From positions 62,001 through 126,000 of the forward strand of contig JADNRY010000096.1 in the NCBI GenBank assembly GCA_015501585.1: a stretch of DNA of 64,000 bases, given 5' to 3'. This stretch comes from Rhodocollybia butyracea. Lineage: Eukaryota > Basidiomycota > Agaricomycetes > Agaricales > Omphalotaceae. Shown one piece after another: positions 20,241-31,269 of this stretch. Position numbers and translations under genes: made by a program. Position 1 is the stretch's first letter. The number at the start of each line of letters is the position of its first letter. Below the pieces are notes generated by a model, which ran no database searches, was not told where the DNA came from, and saw only the letters and a program-made list of their open reading frames with translations.

Positions 20241-20845
20241 TAGTGATGTGCGGGCCAGGGCTCAGAGCCCTTGAGCCCTCCGAGCCCGGCCCTACTGAGC
20301 CCCAGCCCGATCTGACCTTGGCAAGGCTCAAGCAGGGCTCAAGGCCGGGCTGAAGATTTGTCTGAGCCCTCGGCCGGGGCTTGAGCCGGGGCCTTCAGCA
20401 CTGGGATTAATAAGTGAATTTAGAGATTATCTCGCCCAAGATAGGACACAAACCTTCTAGGTTCTATTGATCCTGGGTCTATTTGACTATTCTAGCCATA
20501 CATGGGCTCAAACTAGATAATCACAAGTGTATATTGGATTTTGATGTAACAGATGCCACTTTGTGTGACCATCCGTGAGCTTATATTGCCATGGTTGTAA
20601 GGTGTACGACTCTAGTGGTATATTTGCAAGTGAATTACTCACTAATATTCACCACAATGTACTTGTTTTTGACTGATACATCAACGAAAAGGACAAAGCA
20701 TTGAGCCGCGGCCTGAGCCTGAGCCCAGCCCTGGCCGGCCTTGGCCCTGTGGGAAGGCCGGGCTCAGGATTTTTGTCAGCCCTGGCCGGGGCTGAGTGGG
20801 CCTTGGCCGGGGCTCCTGAGCCCGGCCCCAGCCTGCACATCACTA
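20241..20845. mobile_element. GC-rich hAT MITE with 8-bp target duplication
   Basis: Ends TAGTGATGTGCGGGC and GCCTGCACATCACTA are inverted. The flanks are CTCTCGGC at 20233-20240 and 20846-20853, a perfect 8-bp duplication. The two arms are very GC-rich (GGCCGGGGCTGAG, GAGCCCGGCCC) around an AT-rich core. Excision restores the gypsy reading frame across FGTLG to CGKIDG. Length 605 bp, non-coding. Confidence 0.93.
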
Positions 20846-21024
20846 CTCTCGGCTGTGGCAAAATCGACGGCATATGTTGTGTATGTTCTCAAAATTGATA
20901 AGTATAGTACCTTGGTGCCTTGGTGCCGGTGATATCAATAACCAGAAGATACTTGTTTGAGAAGTGAAAAATGTCGTCATCAACATCAAGGAATTGAAGT
21001 ATGCAGTTTCTCTAATAGCCAATA

Positions 21025-21866
21025 TTGACAATCATTTCAAGTGTTCATTCGGAAACAGGAATTCTCCCCATTGTTTACAGAAGAGCTGACCTGGCCCTAG
21101 GTTTCCTAACCTATCTCCTCTCCCTACCTCCAACCCACCTAGCCCACTGCGCCCTGCACAACGCATTCCGGCTTACAGAGGAAGGTCACCCAAACTGGTT
21201 AAATGATCTTACCTGAACCCGGTTGTGGAAGAGGTGTAATCTGGTAGACTCGAGGACATGGCAGATTATAGTAGTCTCGGCAGATTTAACTACGCTGTCT
21301 CTGATTAGGGCTATTTGGTCCTTGTTTCCCAAGTCCAGGAGGGAGCAGTTTACTGGTACGGGGAGACGTGCCAAGACCAAGAACGATCATCGGACTCTAT
21401 TCATACCAGACACATCACTCAGACCCTACCTAATCCATATAACCATCCCAAAGCATAGAGATGCTTTTACACGCCTCGTTACATCGTCACATCAACTAGA
21501 GGTGGAACACCTCACATCCCTAGACATTGGCGACTCTGCCACTTTTGTCTGGGAGATGTGGAAACCGAAAGCAATGCGCTCTTATCATGCAGAGGTAACC
21601 TCCGAGTCACCCTAATATCAATTCGAGAGACATTCCTAGTAAACGCCTACAAACTATCCCCTTCTCTAGCGCTCAAGAGGGCATTACCGGTTGGTGAACT
21701 CCTATGCGATTTACTGTTTAGACAACGATTACTGCCACTTACTGGCAAATACATATATGATGTTCTGAACATATACGCGACAACGGATATATGGGTGCCG
21801 TCGGCGGAGCTACTCGCAATGCAGGGAACAGACATTCACAGATCTCTCCAGCGTTTAGCTAACTAG
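21025..21866 (+). pseudogene. LINE (Tad-like) 3' end fragment
   Basis: Two adjoining frames give the C-terminal part of a fungal non-LTR element. The first has PIVYRRADLALGFLTYLL, then HLAHCALHNAF, and later HRDAFTRLVTSSHQLEVEHL. After a frame change near 21535 the second gives a zinc-ribbon-like CHFCLGDVETESNALLSC. This order (YRR, LAL-YL, TRL-TS-H-L-VE, C-X2-C...E-E...LL-C) follows the RNase H to zf-RVT tail of Tad1-like LINEs. RT and endonuclease parts are absent: 5' truncation is usual for LINE copies. It abuts the gypsy gag remains. Confidence 0.7.
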
Positions 21867-21869
21867 TTC

Positions 21870-22955
21870 TATGGAATGTAGCCAGTAAACGTTAATACGA
21901 AATTGATACTTTGATACTAACTGACACGCCTACTAATTATTTAACATCATGTCTGTCTTCAGCGCCGCGAGTTCTTGGGGACCAGCCTTTGAGCACAACT
22001 GTGTTGGAGCCAGACATCCACGGCACATATAGGCGCAATATGTGTAGCGTGGAAGCCGGCTGTTTCTAAATGGGACCGCGCCGGTTCTCCTACCTACCTA
22101 CCTACCTAAGAATTTCTCAGATTCGCTCAGATTTTTTACAAATATTTCAGATAATTGGTAGCGCCGGCAAGCTGCAGGGCCCGCTACCCAGCTCTTTACT
22201 AGCTGCTGTTTGGTTGCTGTACTTTTATTACTATATTTCTTATATCTTTACAAGAAATAGACAGATGATACTACTACTACTAATTTATTCACTTGGTCTC
22301 TTCGTAGTTCGAACAGTTTGATGTCTTTTTAGTGACGTTGAATCCTTGATAAACTATCAGATTATAAAGACGCGCATCGTTTGAGACTTACACGACTCGC
22401 AGTACACTTTTGGCAGGCAATCAACGCAGATGATTTCCAAGTAGAGGTGCAGCAGAGCCTCTGTGATTTAGTAACCCCTTGGCAGATGAGAGAACCAAAG
22501 TCACAGAGAAGGTGACCCGCTCGATGTCGACCGACTTATGCCACAGTATCAAGCGGCCAGTTCTAAGGCAAAAGTAAGAACTCATGCTCGCCAATTCTTG
22601 CTTCCAAATCGATTGCCATTCTGAGTTTGACAGTTATTTGATAAAAAATGATTGTGTTCATCGCTGTTACAGTCTACTTAAAGAAATATAGTAGTACCTC
22701 TCCAGGACCGTCTGCGATGGAAGATGGGCGAACGTGATGACAAATAATAAGGGAGTCAAGAGTACGTGTTGTACGTATAACCATCAAGGTTTTGTGAATG
22801 GCCATAGAGAGTATTCCCTGCCGCAAAATTTAAGGAAGAGAAGGATGTTGTTGGATAAGGAAGGGGATTTGATGTGTGCAGCACCAGCGACATGAGTTAA
22901 AAGAGTCTGGCATCCGGGAAACTTAGAGCTGGTGGCCACACGGAGGGGATCTAAA
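21870..22955. other. no gene recognised
   Basis: A short hydrophobic frame at 22070-22321 and (CCTA)n words near 22090-22105 are the only features. Otherwise ordinary-looking intergenic sequence. Confidence 0.4.
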
Positions 22956-22959
22956 ATTG

Positions 22960-23765
22960 ACAAGGTGCAAGAGAAAAATTATGATTGATGATTGCTACAG
23001 GGGAAGTTGTAAAGTCGAGTCTTGTGACCTCACTGAGCATATGGGCTCTGACTGGACACACCAAGTTCTTCAGACTCACCAATAATGTTCATACATCAGG
23101 AAAAGCCATTTTTGCCTAGGTGACCCCAGAGTGGCCTAAATCAAACTAGGTGACCTATGAATCCTATGGCATCCTAGGAATTTGGGCTCGTCCCTTGCCA
23201 GTCAAGGCTCTTGAGGATTCCCTAGGGTATCCTAGGGTATCCTAGGAAGCCCCAGGGCAACTCCAGGACAGCTTTGAGAACACCTGGGAAAACCTGGGCA
23301 GACCTAGGCTTGCCCTGGGTTTGCCTAGGCTTGCCCTGGGTTTGCCTAGGATACCCTAGGGAATCCTCAAGAGCCTTGACTGGCAAGGGACGAGCCCAAA
23401 TTCCTAGGATGCCATAAGATTCATAGGTCACCTAGTTTGCTTTAGGCCACTCTGGGGTCACCTAGGCAAAAATGGCTTTTCCTGATGTAATCTTCAAACA
23501 CTTCTCGAGATAGCTGTCTTGGTTGGCATAGATGAGCTACAAGTATTCACTACGATATAATATGATCGCATGGTTCTGGTTGTCCGATTTGCCATCCCCA
23601 AGACTGGGGTTTCCAGGGCAATGAACTTGCTGTGGCCATGGATAAGGGCAAAGAAGATATGGAGATCGCCGCCTTCCTTCATAGGAGGTTCTTCCTCGAG
23701 GTATGCAATCTGCAAGTCTAAGTAATATAAGTGCGGAGAAGGAACTCGGCATTCTGTGAGATGGG
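22960..23765 (-). pseudogene. FKS1-like: 1,3-beta-glucan synthase (FKS) fragment, split by a MITE
   Basis: Minus-strand sequence from 23765 gives NAEFLLR, then [46 protein letters not shown] and YANQDSYLEKC, all matching the conserved catalytic region of fungal FKS glucan synthases. At least one frame change and a TAG stop occur. After the MITE at 23094-23487 the same gene continues with NIIGESEELGVSSQSPYAQ and then a stop where the family has Trp. Further downstream similarity fades. FKS proteins are about 1,700-1,900 aa plasma-membrane enzymes; fewer than 150 residues remain here. It is a dispersed gene fragment, not the working gene. Confidence 0.88.
23094..23487. mobile_element. CATCAGG-family MITE, copy 2, with TA duplication
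   Basis: 394 bp, ends CATCAGGAAAAGCC and GGCTTTTCCTGATG, long inverted arms and a CCTAGG-rich centre as in copy 1. Flanked by TA (23092-23093 and 23488-23489). Taking it out with one TA rejoins the glucan synthase fragment in frame (KIM then NIIGE). This defines the ends and the target of the family. Confidence 0.93.
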
Positions 23766-24700
23766 GAGCATGGATGAGACTAATGAGATTGTGAATTCAG
23801 TGTTATACTACCCCTGCCAAAAGATCGTCATTCAGGAGCATGAAGTAGAGGGAGAGGGCATGAAGTGAGACAAGCTGGATTATCTCAGTAGTGAACACAG
23901 GGTTGCTGGAGGTGGCAGTGAGCAGCACATCTAGTAGTAATAGTATGTCCTTGGATTCAAGACAATTAAGCGCGCCTACAGGGGGCTAAGATGCGAGAAA
24001 ATGACTTATTGGAGGGAGAGGTATGCGTCAGAGATACTCAATACTCTCCGAGTCTCCCGGACCCTGACATACATATCAGCTGCATATTACCACTCATTTT
24101 TGCTACAGTCACATTGTATTACCGGTACTTACTAAGTACCGGTAATCTACTAAGTACTACTTAGTAGACAGCAAGGAGTACACATATACAGTTAACAACC
24201 AGTAAAACCAGACAGTGCTACATGCAAGCCGCCAATTGAGCTACTCTGGCTACTTGCTTTCCTCCATCTGATTTTACTCTAAAGCAGGCGCTGCTATTGA
24301 CCTTGCTATCGACACTCAAATAAATATACTTGGCCATCTGCTTATTCAGCGACAAAATTGTTGTCGCTGAATAAGCTGGGCGCCAAGATAACAGGAGATA
24401 AGATAGGCTTCAGACTATCTGTGTCAAGCGTCTATGTATGAAGCTCAACATCTTGCAGAGGTCAAGAGGGGTCTGAATCATTACTTGTTACCACCTCTCT
24501 TTACAATAATAAGTACATGGAGAATACTCCAAAATTTGCAACTGTCACATTGTATTACTGACCTCCGGCAAGAACAACCGGGTTGCCAAATAGAATAATC
24601 TCGTATTTACGGCCATTTACCATACCATAGGCTGTACTGTATCATGAACTGTAAGGGGCCTATAGGGTATGGTTCTGTAACCATAAATTACAAACCATGT
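23766..24700. other. AT-rich stretch, no gene seen, several short palindromes
   Basis: Holds inverted words such as ACCGGTACTTACTAAGTACC around 24118-24142 and the hairpin listed separately. No coding frame or family recognised. Confidence 0.4.
24341..24375. repeat. perfect hairpin
   Basis: CTTATTCAGCGACAA and TTGTCGCTGAATAAG are exact reverse complements around a five-base loop (AATTG). Isolated; it could be a transcriptional or foldback remnant. Not followed by a T-run. Confidence 0.8.
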
Positions 24701-24714
24701 TTGCTACACCCTGA

Positions 24715-25042
24715 CATTAGCCAAAATGATTGTCTTAATTCTTGGCACTCTGAATGATTGTTTACTCAAAGGCAATCCAAATGATTGTCCTCAATAGGAG
24801 ACAATCTCACTGATTGTTTGCTCAAGACAATCATCTTGATTGTCCTTAATAGTAGGCAATCCAAATGATTGTCTTGGGTTGGCCACTCTAAATGATTGTC
24901 CTGAATACAGGGCAATTCATTTGATTGTCTTAAATTGTGGGCATTCTAAATGAGTGTTTGGTAAAAAAACATCTAAATGATTGTTTTTTCAAAAAATGAT
25001 TGTCTCATACAATCAAATTGATTGTTTTTCCTTCCTGTAGTG
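24715..25042. mobile_element. CACTA-like element end, inverted relative to 11213
   Basis: About ten AATGATTGTC-type subterminal repeats lead to CAATCAAATTGATTG and the terminus TTTTTCCTTCCTGTAGTG, the reverse complement of CACTACAGGAAGGAAAAA. It matches the ends at 10985 and 11213. The left end is not identifiable. Confidence 0.62.
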
Positions 25043-25084
25043 ACGATGCCTTGAGTAAGTCTTGTACATGCTACATACACTGCG

Positions 25085-26040
25085 GGTATCAACCGATAAT
25101 CCAGTCCAGAAAATTTTGAGAAAATGCCATGGTTAGGTGACAATATCCTTGGCTATTCCTGAATGCATACTGTACATAGATGTAGGGAGAGAACGGGGGT
25201 CTGGGCCGTGACGGTGCAATATTAGGAACCAGCTCAGAATGGAGCATGACATGGACCAAAAAAATGGAACGAGTCCCTGATTTTCTTTGTCACAATATCT
25301 ATCATTGGAACAGTACTTAATTTTACCGTTATGTCATGGTCATTTTGGAACGAAACAGAGGCTCCGTGACCGTGACCGTTCCCTCCCTACATCTACATAC
25401 AGTAAGTATAGATGCATTCTCTAAATTAAGGAAATAAGTATAAATTAAGGATTTTTAAACTAGCTCTTGCACAATCTTGAGGTTCATATTTTGAATAACT
25501 CTCTTGGGAAAACTATAAGTATCATATGCCAGAATATTGTTGTAATATCGGAAGTATACAACTCCGTACATGATTAATAATTATATTAGTGATGCTCCGG
25601 TCCAGTAGATTCCTGAAGGTTCTATATACAGTAGACTAGGTATATAAACTGGCATGTAGTACTGTAGTACTCATGCGTTTGCGAGGTATCTAATACATTG
25701 TTCAACCGCACTTACTATTGTGTTGGATCCCAGGACTGACCGCCTGATTGGACACTCACTGTATTCCTCAACAGAAATACAACAGCTACCTTGTGAAATT
25801 TCTTCATAAAATGACATAGATTACAGCAAGAATATTTACAATAATCTTCACATAAATCTGGATCATCCTTGCCAATCTTACCTAGAGACTTTCCAGGGGT
25901 TACAATGAGATTATAAGAAACATTCCCATATTAGCATGGCCTGGAAAAAGTTACTATGATAATGATGGAACCATCTGTGTGGGGAAAACATGAGGTTTTT
26001 TCAAATAAACTCGCTCGGATTATATGTACCGGATGTCGGC
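25085..26040. mobile_element. partial second copy of the 12148-14409 element, inverted
   Basis: Starts at GATAATCCAGTCCAGAAAAT and follows the reverse complement of 14409 down to about 13960. Shared blocks include ACAATCTTGAG, ATATGCCAGAA, TTCTTCATAAAATGACATAG and CTCGGATTATATGTACCGGA. It is broken by a 215-bp MITE (25179-25393) and by an unmatched segment at about 25545-25795, and it ends at telomeric repeats. Confidence 0.75.
25179..25393. mobile_element. 215-bp MITE with TACATA duplication
   Basis: Ends GATGTAGGGAGAGAACGG and CCGTTCCCTCCCTACATC are inverted repeats; flanks TACATA at 25173-25178 and 25394-25399. Arms carry GGCCGTGACGG and CCGTGACCGT words. Non-coding. Confidence 0.8.
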
Positions 26041-26042
26041 GC

Positions 26043-26132
26043 CCAACCCCTAAGACCTAATCTAACCCTAAACCCTAACAAGCCTTCCGGCACTTTTGGC
26101 AATGCCAACGGTTACTCTGTTAGGGTTAGAAC
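26043..26132 (-). repeat. interstitial telomeric repeats (CCCTAA)n, second site
   Basis: Several CCCTAA or near copies (AACCCCTAAGACCTAATC, ACCCTAAACCCTAAC), then GCCAACGG and a reversed GTTAGGGTTAG. They abut the partial inverted-repeat element just as at 13.4 kb, and both sites share a CGGCACTTTTGGCAATGCC-like or GTGCCAATAG spacer. Confidence 0.8.
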
Positions 26133-26341
26133 CTCGGCACTGCCTAATACTAGCTTAACTCACAAATACATGAGGGAAATTAGGGTACAATGACCCCCAT
26201 GGACTTAGGATAGAAAACAGGGGGCGCCTCACACTGTAGTCTTTATGTTAACAACAGTAATAATATTTTACCCTTTGTTAATAGCAAGGGATTATAAATT
26301 CTCAACATGTAGGTATCAACAGCTTTGCTGATATATTATCA

Positions 26342-26749
26342 GTGTTTCTAGTTGAAAGAAAGGCAGCAATGCTTGTTGATGGGTTCACCAATTTATCTGG
26401 TATGGAAATTGGTCCTACGAGTTTGATTAATTCAGGGGATGGTGGAACAATGTGGGTCTATTGGTGTTATCTTTTCTTATGCAATCCCAATCCAGATAAA
26501 CATTTTTCTACTCTCCACTTTGTTGTTCTCGCCTTGCATACTTGGTTATGCTTTGCTTCACTCACTCATTCACTTTCCACTCCTTCTCCTACAGCCGACT
26601 CAAATGGAACGATGGGCTCCACAATGAAAGACCTTGTGTTTGCTATGCGAATCCCAGGTGTAAATCTGTTTGAGATTAGAGATCCGGCTCAGCGGTTCAG
26701 CATACTGATACAGCTTGCACCTTATCCTGTCACTTCCTTTGCATCATGA
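26342..26749 (+). other. unrecognised 135-codon reading frame
   Basis: Open frame with a hydrophobic middle (WVYWCYLFL, then FVVLALHTWLCFASL). It may be a gene fragment with retained introns. I cannot assign it. No upstream or downstream exon was found. Confidence 0.2.
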
Positions 26750-26750
26750 T

Positions 26751-26930
26751 CTAAAGATGGACACGAGTCCAAGTCCAAGCACACAAGCACTTGTGAAGGA
26801 AAAAGGTTGACTGGTGAGTTGGTAAAGAACCGTGGGAAACGAGTCAATGAACTGCAAGTAGTTTTACAGGTAAACCTGCAAGTACTTGGCACTGGATGCA
26901 GGTTCACGTGATTTGCCATGATATATGTTG
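26751..26930. mobile_element. hAT-like palindromic element, AT-type copy
   Basis: Begins TAAAGATGGACACGAGTCC and contains CAAGCACTTGTG, CGTGGGAAACGAGTC and CTGCAAGTACTTGGC. The right end is degraded. Confidence 0.65.
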
Positions 26931-26999
26931 AACAAATGTGAAAATCTCACCAAGTGGGATTCACATATTTTCTAATGCTTTCATTGAAAACATTGTAAA

Positions 27000-28225
27000 A
27001 TCATGTTAAAGCTGAGACATATAGATTTACAATTAAATATGTATAAGGGGCAAAAGTCATCCTGAACATATGGTGGAAACATAGTGCTTCCAGTCAATAG
27101 ATAATGCTTATATATCCCTCATTCCTGGTGCTACATACAAAAGACATACAGAAACATTATTCAAAACATCTGCTATAATTTTGTTGAACTTATGAGAAGC
27201 CGCTTTCTGGTTTCTTCTTTATAAGGAGCAAGAATTATGAAATATGTACGCTGAGCAAACATATATAAATAATGCATATATGTTTTCTATTAATTGTAAG
27301 ATGTATGGAAAAGTTATGCAAAATGTCTGCTATAAATTTTGCTGAACTTATGAGAAGTAGATTTTTGATTTTTTACGTATAATGTGCCATAATTGTGAGA
27401 TATATATGTTTAGCAAATGTAGATATCTAGCTCCTATATGCCATTCATTGCTTGTAATATATATAAGCAACATGCAAAAAAGTAATGGTATATATATGCT
27501 ATAATTTTGCTCAAGTTATACTCCAGTTTTTTACCTATAATGAGTAATAATCATGCAAACACATCTTCATTATTAATTGCAGAACATGGAGAATATATGT
27601 TGGAATTACACTAAAGATAAATAATGTTTAACATAATTTTATGAATCTTCAGTAATGCAATGCTGATACTACGGAATGCTGGTTTATGTAAGTTATGATA
27701 TGAATAATAAAACTATAATGAGTATATGAAAAGTGAATGTCCCTGTGTATCCATTGCAGATGTTGCAGGTTTTAGTAAAGATATAGAGAAAGTATGAGGT
27801 ATGTCATTAGCATAATATGAATGTCATGATTACTGACATACAGTGAATAAATGTATGAACTATTGTACCTATTTGGTGCCTATAAGTTTCTTATCTGTTT
27901 GGAATGAAGATGCACCATTATTGAAAAAACATGCAGTGAAAGAGTTATGTTAAGCTATGGTATGATGTTATGAGAAGTTTGAATAGCTAATGATGTCAAG
28001 ATTGTTCACCTGGGGTCTAATATTGGAGAAGTAAGACTTATGGAAACAAGAGGGATATATCATGGAGTATATTTAAAGGCATATCAAAATAATAAGAAAG
28101 AGCATGTATAGAAAATGGGAAATGAATGTGAAAAGTTTGAGAAGATAAATAGAAATAGGATGATTATAAGATTGAAGTGAAACAAGAATATTATGTTGAA
28201 GTAAAATATAGTCAAGACTACAAAG
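27000..28225. repeat. AT-rich region with degenerate repeat of about 165 bp
   Basis: A block beginning TGCTATAATTTTG with GAACTTATGAGAAG recurs near 27171, 27328 and 27499, spacing about 155-170 bp, surrounded by similar ATATGT-rich sequence. No gene is visible in this 1.2 kb. Confidence 0.6.
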
Positions 28226-29590
28226 AGGGTACAGATAGTCTATGGATAGGCTACACAAAGGGCACAGATAGGCAATGCTGAGGCTACAAATAGGCTACAG
28301 CCTATAGGCAACACTAAGGCTATGAGTAGGGTATGGATAGGCTACATGAAGGGTACAGATAGGCTACAAATAGAGTACAAGTAGGCAACATCAGGGGTAC
28401 AGATCATAGGCCATGGAAGGGATACAGATAGGCTACTCTGAGGCTACAGATAGGTTACATCAAGGGCACAGGTAGGCTACAGATAGGCTACAGATAGGCT
28501 ACTCAAAGGCAACAAATATGCAACAGATAGGTGACACCAAGGCTATAAATAGACTATAAATAGGCTACAGATAGGTTACAAGTAGGCATCACCAAGGCTA
28601 CAAATACGCAATAGATGGGCTACAGATAGATTACAAGTAGGCAAGACCAGGGGTACATTGAAGTGTGCCATGGATGGGCTACAGGAAAGCTACTCCAAGG
28701 CCACAAATAAGCAATAAATAGGTTACACCAAGGCTACAAATAGACTATAGATAGGCTACAGATAGATTACAAGGAGGCAACACCAAGGGTACAAATAGTC
28801 TATGGAAGGTCTACAGATAGGCTACTCTAAGGGTACAAATAGGCTGCAGATAGACTACAGATAGATTACAAGGAGGCAACACCAAAGCTACAAATAGGCT
28901 ATAGACAGGCTCTGGCAGATAGATTCCAAGTAGGCAACACCAGGGCTACACATAATCTATGGATAGGTTTCAGATAGGCTACTCCAAGGCTTCAAATATG
29001 CAACAGACAGGTGACACCAAGGCTACAAATAGACCATAGATAGGCAAGGCTATGAGTAGGGTATAAATAGGCTACATGAAGGGTACAGATAGGCTACAAA
29101 TATGCTATGGATGGTCTACAGATAGGCTACTCTGAGGCTACAAATATGCTACAGATAGACTACAGATTGATTACCCCCAGGCAATACCAAGGCAACGACT
29201 AGACTATAGATAGGCTGCAGATAGATTACAAGTGGGCAACACCAGGGGTACAAATAGGCTATGGATGGTCTACAGATAGGCTACTTGGAGGTAACAAATA
29301 GGCAACAGATAAGTTATACCAAGGCTATGGATGGTCTACAGATAGCCAATTGTAGGTGTGACCACTATGAAACTTTGTAGTGCGCTGCAGGTGCTAGAAA
29401 ATTCTTTTGTACATGTAGCACTGGCATCAATTTTTTTTTTGTAAGGTCCCTCAAATATCTGTGAACAGGTGTGACCTTTCAGACAATCTGGGTCCCTTGT
29501 GACCCATGACTTACGAACTGCCTGAAATGGTACAGTGGATTACCAGTAGGCAATGCAGATAGATTACAACCAGGCACAAATACAGTAACC
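28226..29590 (+). repeat. long degenerate minisatellite (GGCTACAGATAGG), left block
   Basis: More than 60 imperfect words such as GGCTACAGATAGG, GGCTACAAATAGG, AGATTACAAGTAGGC and GGCAACACCAAGG, in a higher-order arrangement of roughly 100 bp. A non-repeat patch lies at about 29350-29520. The same repeat continues at 50171-51735 in the same orientation on the far side of the giant element. Confidence 0.92.
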
Positions 29591-29595
29591 TGATA

Positions 29596-30060
29596 AGCTT
29601 TGTTTAACATATGGGGGCTTAAAAGACATTTCGTGAACCATGTTAAACACTACTTGTAGTACATGTACATATCAATCTATATTTGTTTAACACCGTTTAA
29701 CCTGGTTAAACAGCCACTCTGCGTTAAACAGAGCTGTTCAAATCAAATCCCCATTGCACACCCGGAAATCCTGTAACCGTTAAACAACCGTTAAACACCA
29801 GTTGAATGGCAGTTCAACGTAAGTTAAACAACAGTTCAAGGCGGATTAAACAATTCAACTCACCGTTCAGCGCGAGTTAAACGACCGTTCAACGCGTTCA
29901 ACGTGAGTTAAACAACAGTTCAACGCAGATTAAACAATCCAACTCACCATTCGGCGTGAATTAAAGATCGTTCAACGCGAGTTAAACCAGTGTTCAACGC
30001 GAGTTAAACCAGCGTTCAACGCGAGCTAAACGACCGTTTAACAGATTTTCCAGCTCCAGC
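29596..30060 (+). repeat. left terminal and subterminal repeats of the giant element
   Basis: About 20 words GTTAAACGACCGTTCAACG, AGTTAAAC or GTTCAACGCGAG in head-to-tail order. They are probably transposase binding sites, by analogy with subterminal repeats of other DNA transposons; this is inference. The outermost 50 bp are the terminal inverted repeat. Confidence 0.8.
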
Positions 30061-30181
30061 TCGACTCCCACTGACATTCTCGAAAGGTTCCTGTTTGAAC
30101 AGTGCTTGATGTAGTATTCTCTATCGACACAAGACATTAAAGTAGCAGTTAATTCATTGAACCACGTTACATTTGTTTGTT

Positions 30182-30829
30182 CTACATAGAAGTGCATGCC
30201 TCCTTGTCTGAGGCCTCCTTCTGAAGCGCGGGACCTTCATCCACTTCCTCCAACGGAGGAGGACCGTCATCCACATCGCTATCTTCGCTGTCTTCCTCCA
30301 AAGGAGGGGGACCACCATCATCCACAACGTCCGCGTCCTTCTGGTCACCTCCCCACTGTCTTTCTATGGCCTCACCAGGCTGAAGTCCTCGAAGTCGTTG
30401 TCGAAGGTACTCGTACCTGTATCGGCACTCGAACTTGTGAGTGTGCTCATACTCGCGTGTAAAGTTACCGTAGATATCACTAAAGACAAACGTGAGCCAA
30501 AAATTTGGAAGCTAAACAATAAATACACATACTTGATTGTTTGCAACGCTTCATTATTGTTGCCACTGAGTTCAGAGAGATAAGGGTCTTGAAGCGGGGC
30601 TGCGGCTCCTTGCATAGCTGCCTCGGACTCGTGGGAGAAGGGCGTAGACATGGCTATAATGTCGTCAGTAGGTTGTGCGAAAGTCTTTGAAGCGAGACTT
30701 ACAAATGCGACGAGTTTGCTCATGAGAAGTGGCAGTCTCTACAGCTGCATCGGACTCGAGGCCAACAGTAGCAAGACTTGACATAGCTGTAGCATCGGAA
30801 CTGCGGTCAACGGGAGTAGTAGTAGACAT
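30182..30829 (-). CDS. acidic protein of unknown function (giant element)
   Basis: Three exons (30829-30703, 30653-30533, 30479-30182) with GT-AG introns give 181 aa in frame to a TAG. The N-terminus is Ser/Thr/Ala-rich. The middle has a charged, Tyr/Arg-rich segment (NDIYGNFTREYEHTHKFECR, then YEYLRQRLRGLQPGEAI). The C-terminus holds two acidic repeats of the form DDGGPPPLEED and DDGPPPLEEV. I do not recognise a domain. Its position next to the left subterminal repeats, pointing outwards, suggests it belongs to the element. Splice sites were chosen because they join the only long frames without stops. Confidence 0.6.
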
Positions 30830-31269
30830 GTTGTCAATGATACGAAAGCGCTGGAGGGAGAAGATTAAAAGCCGATTTTCCTCGAGAATTCCCCCTACTT
30901 ATAGGCTAGAGACAATAGGTCATAAACAAGACCACTTGCGCTCACGGGACAAGAAAAGACAATAAGTAAGCGAAGATATGTACTAAATGACATTTCGTTA
31001 GCTATACAGAATGACAACTTAACAGTAGTACACTCACTGATTTAAGACAGTGAACGATCCGGACCCCAAGGAACCGGATAAGCCGAATCAAAGCGGCACT
31101 TATGGAGTTCACCAGAGACTGAGTTCACCCAAGTGATCGCGTGTACAAGAAATATACATTTTGCTGAGACAAAAAAGCACGGCCAATCTAAAGACTGTAC
31201 CTGTAAACTACAGGCTCCATTACCTGCTTTGCCATATAAGTTAGACAGTGTTAGTTAAACGAAAACAAC

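Larger units (their letters stand above)
15969..20897 (+). pseudogene. gypsy-type gag region, multiply inactivated
   Basis: ATG at 15969 opens a gag N-terminus, followed by frame changes near 16150 and 16720. The middle includes EAEDLAIAFRLASMENK, a WTTVHARKSKS segment and DVDAQRAALRNW, features I associate with gag proteins of mushroom gypsy elements. After a Ser/Arg-rich linker comes the capsid-like region (RVYMVSTLTTGKAMSFF, then RSVSECTYELGNMMSL) and the zinc knuckle CYRCGEQGHFARHC. From 18275 to 20243 the frame is constant but cut by TGA 18630-18632, TGA 18993-18995 and TAA 19404-19406. Other stops lie at 17099-17101 and 17282-17284. All five fit C-to-T changes (CGA or CAA). A Tc1/mariner MITE and a hAT MITE interrupt it. 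No protease or RT follows; a LINE fragment takes over at about 21 kb. Confidence 0.82.

Noticed and set aside
20649..20932. Pro/Ala/Gly-rich reading frames at 20.7-20.9 kb
   Set aside because: They lie in the GC-rich arm of the hAT MITE and have no stop only because of base composition.
28226..29590. CRISPR-like array
   Set aside because: The repeats are degenerate, contiguous and without unique spacers of fixed length, and the genome is eukaryotic. It is a minisatellite.
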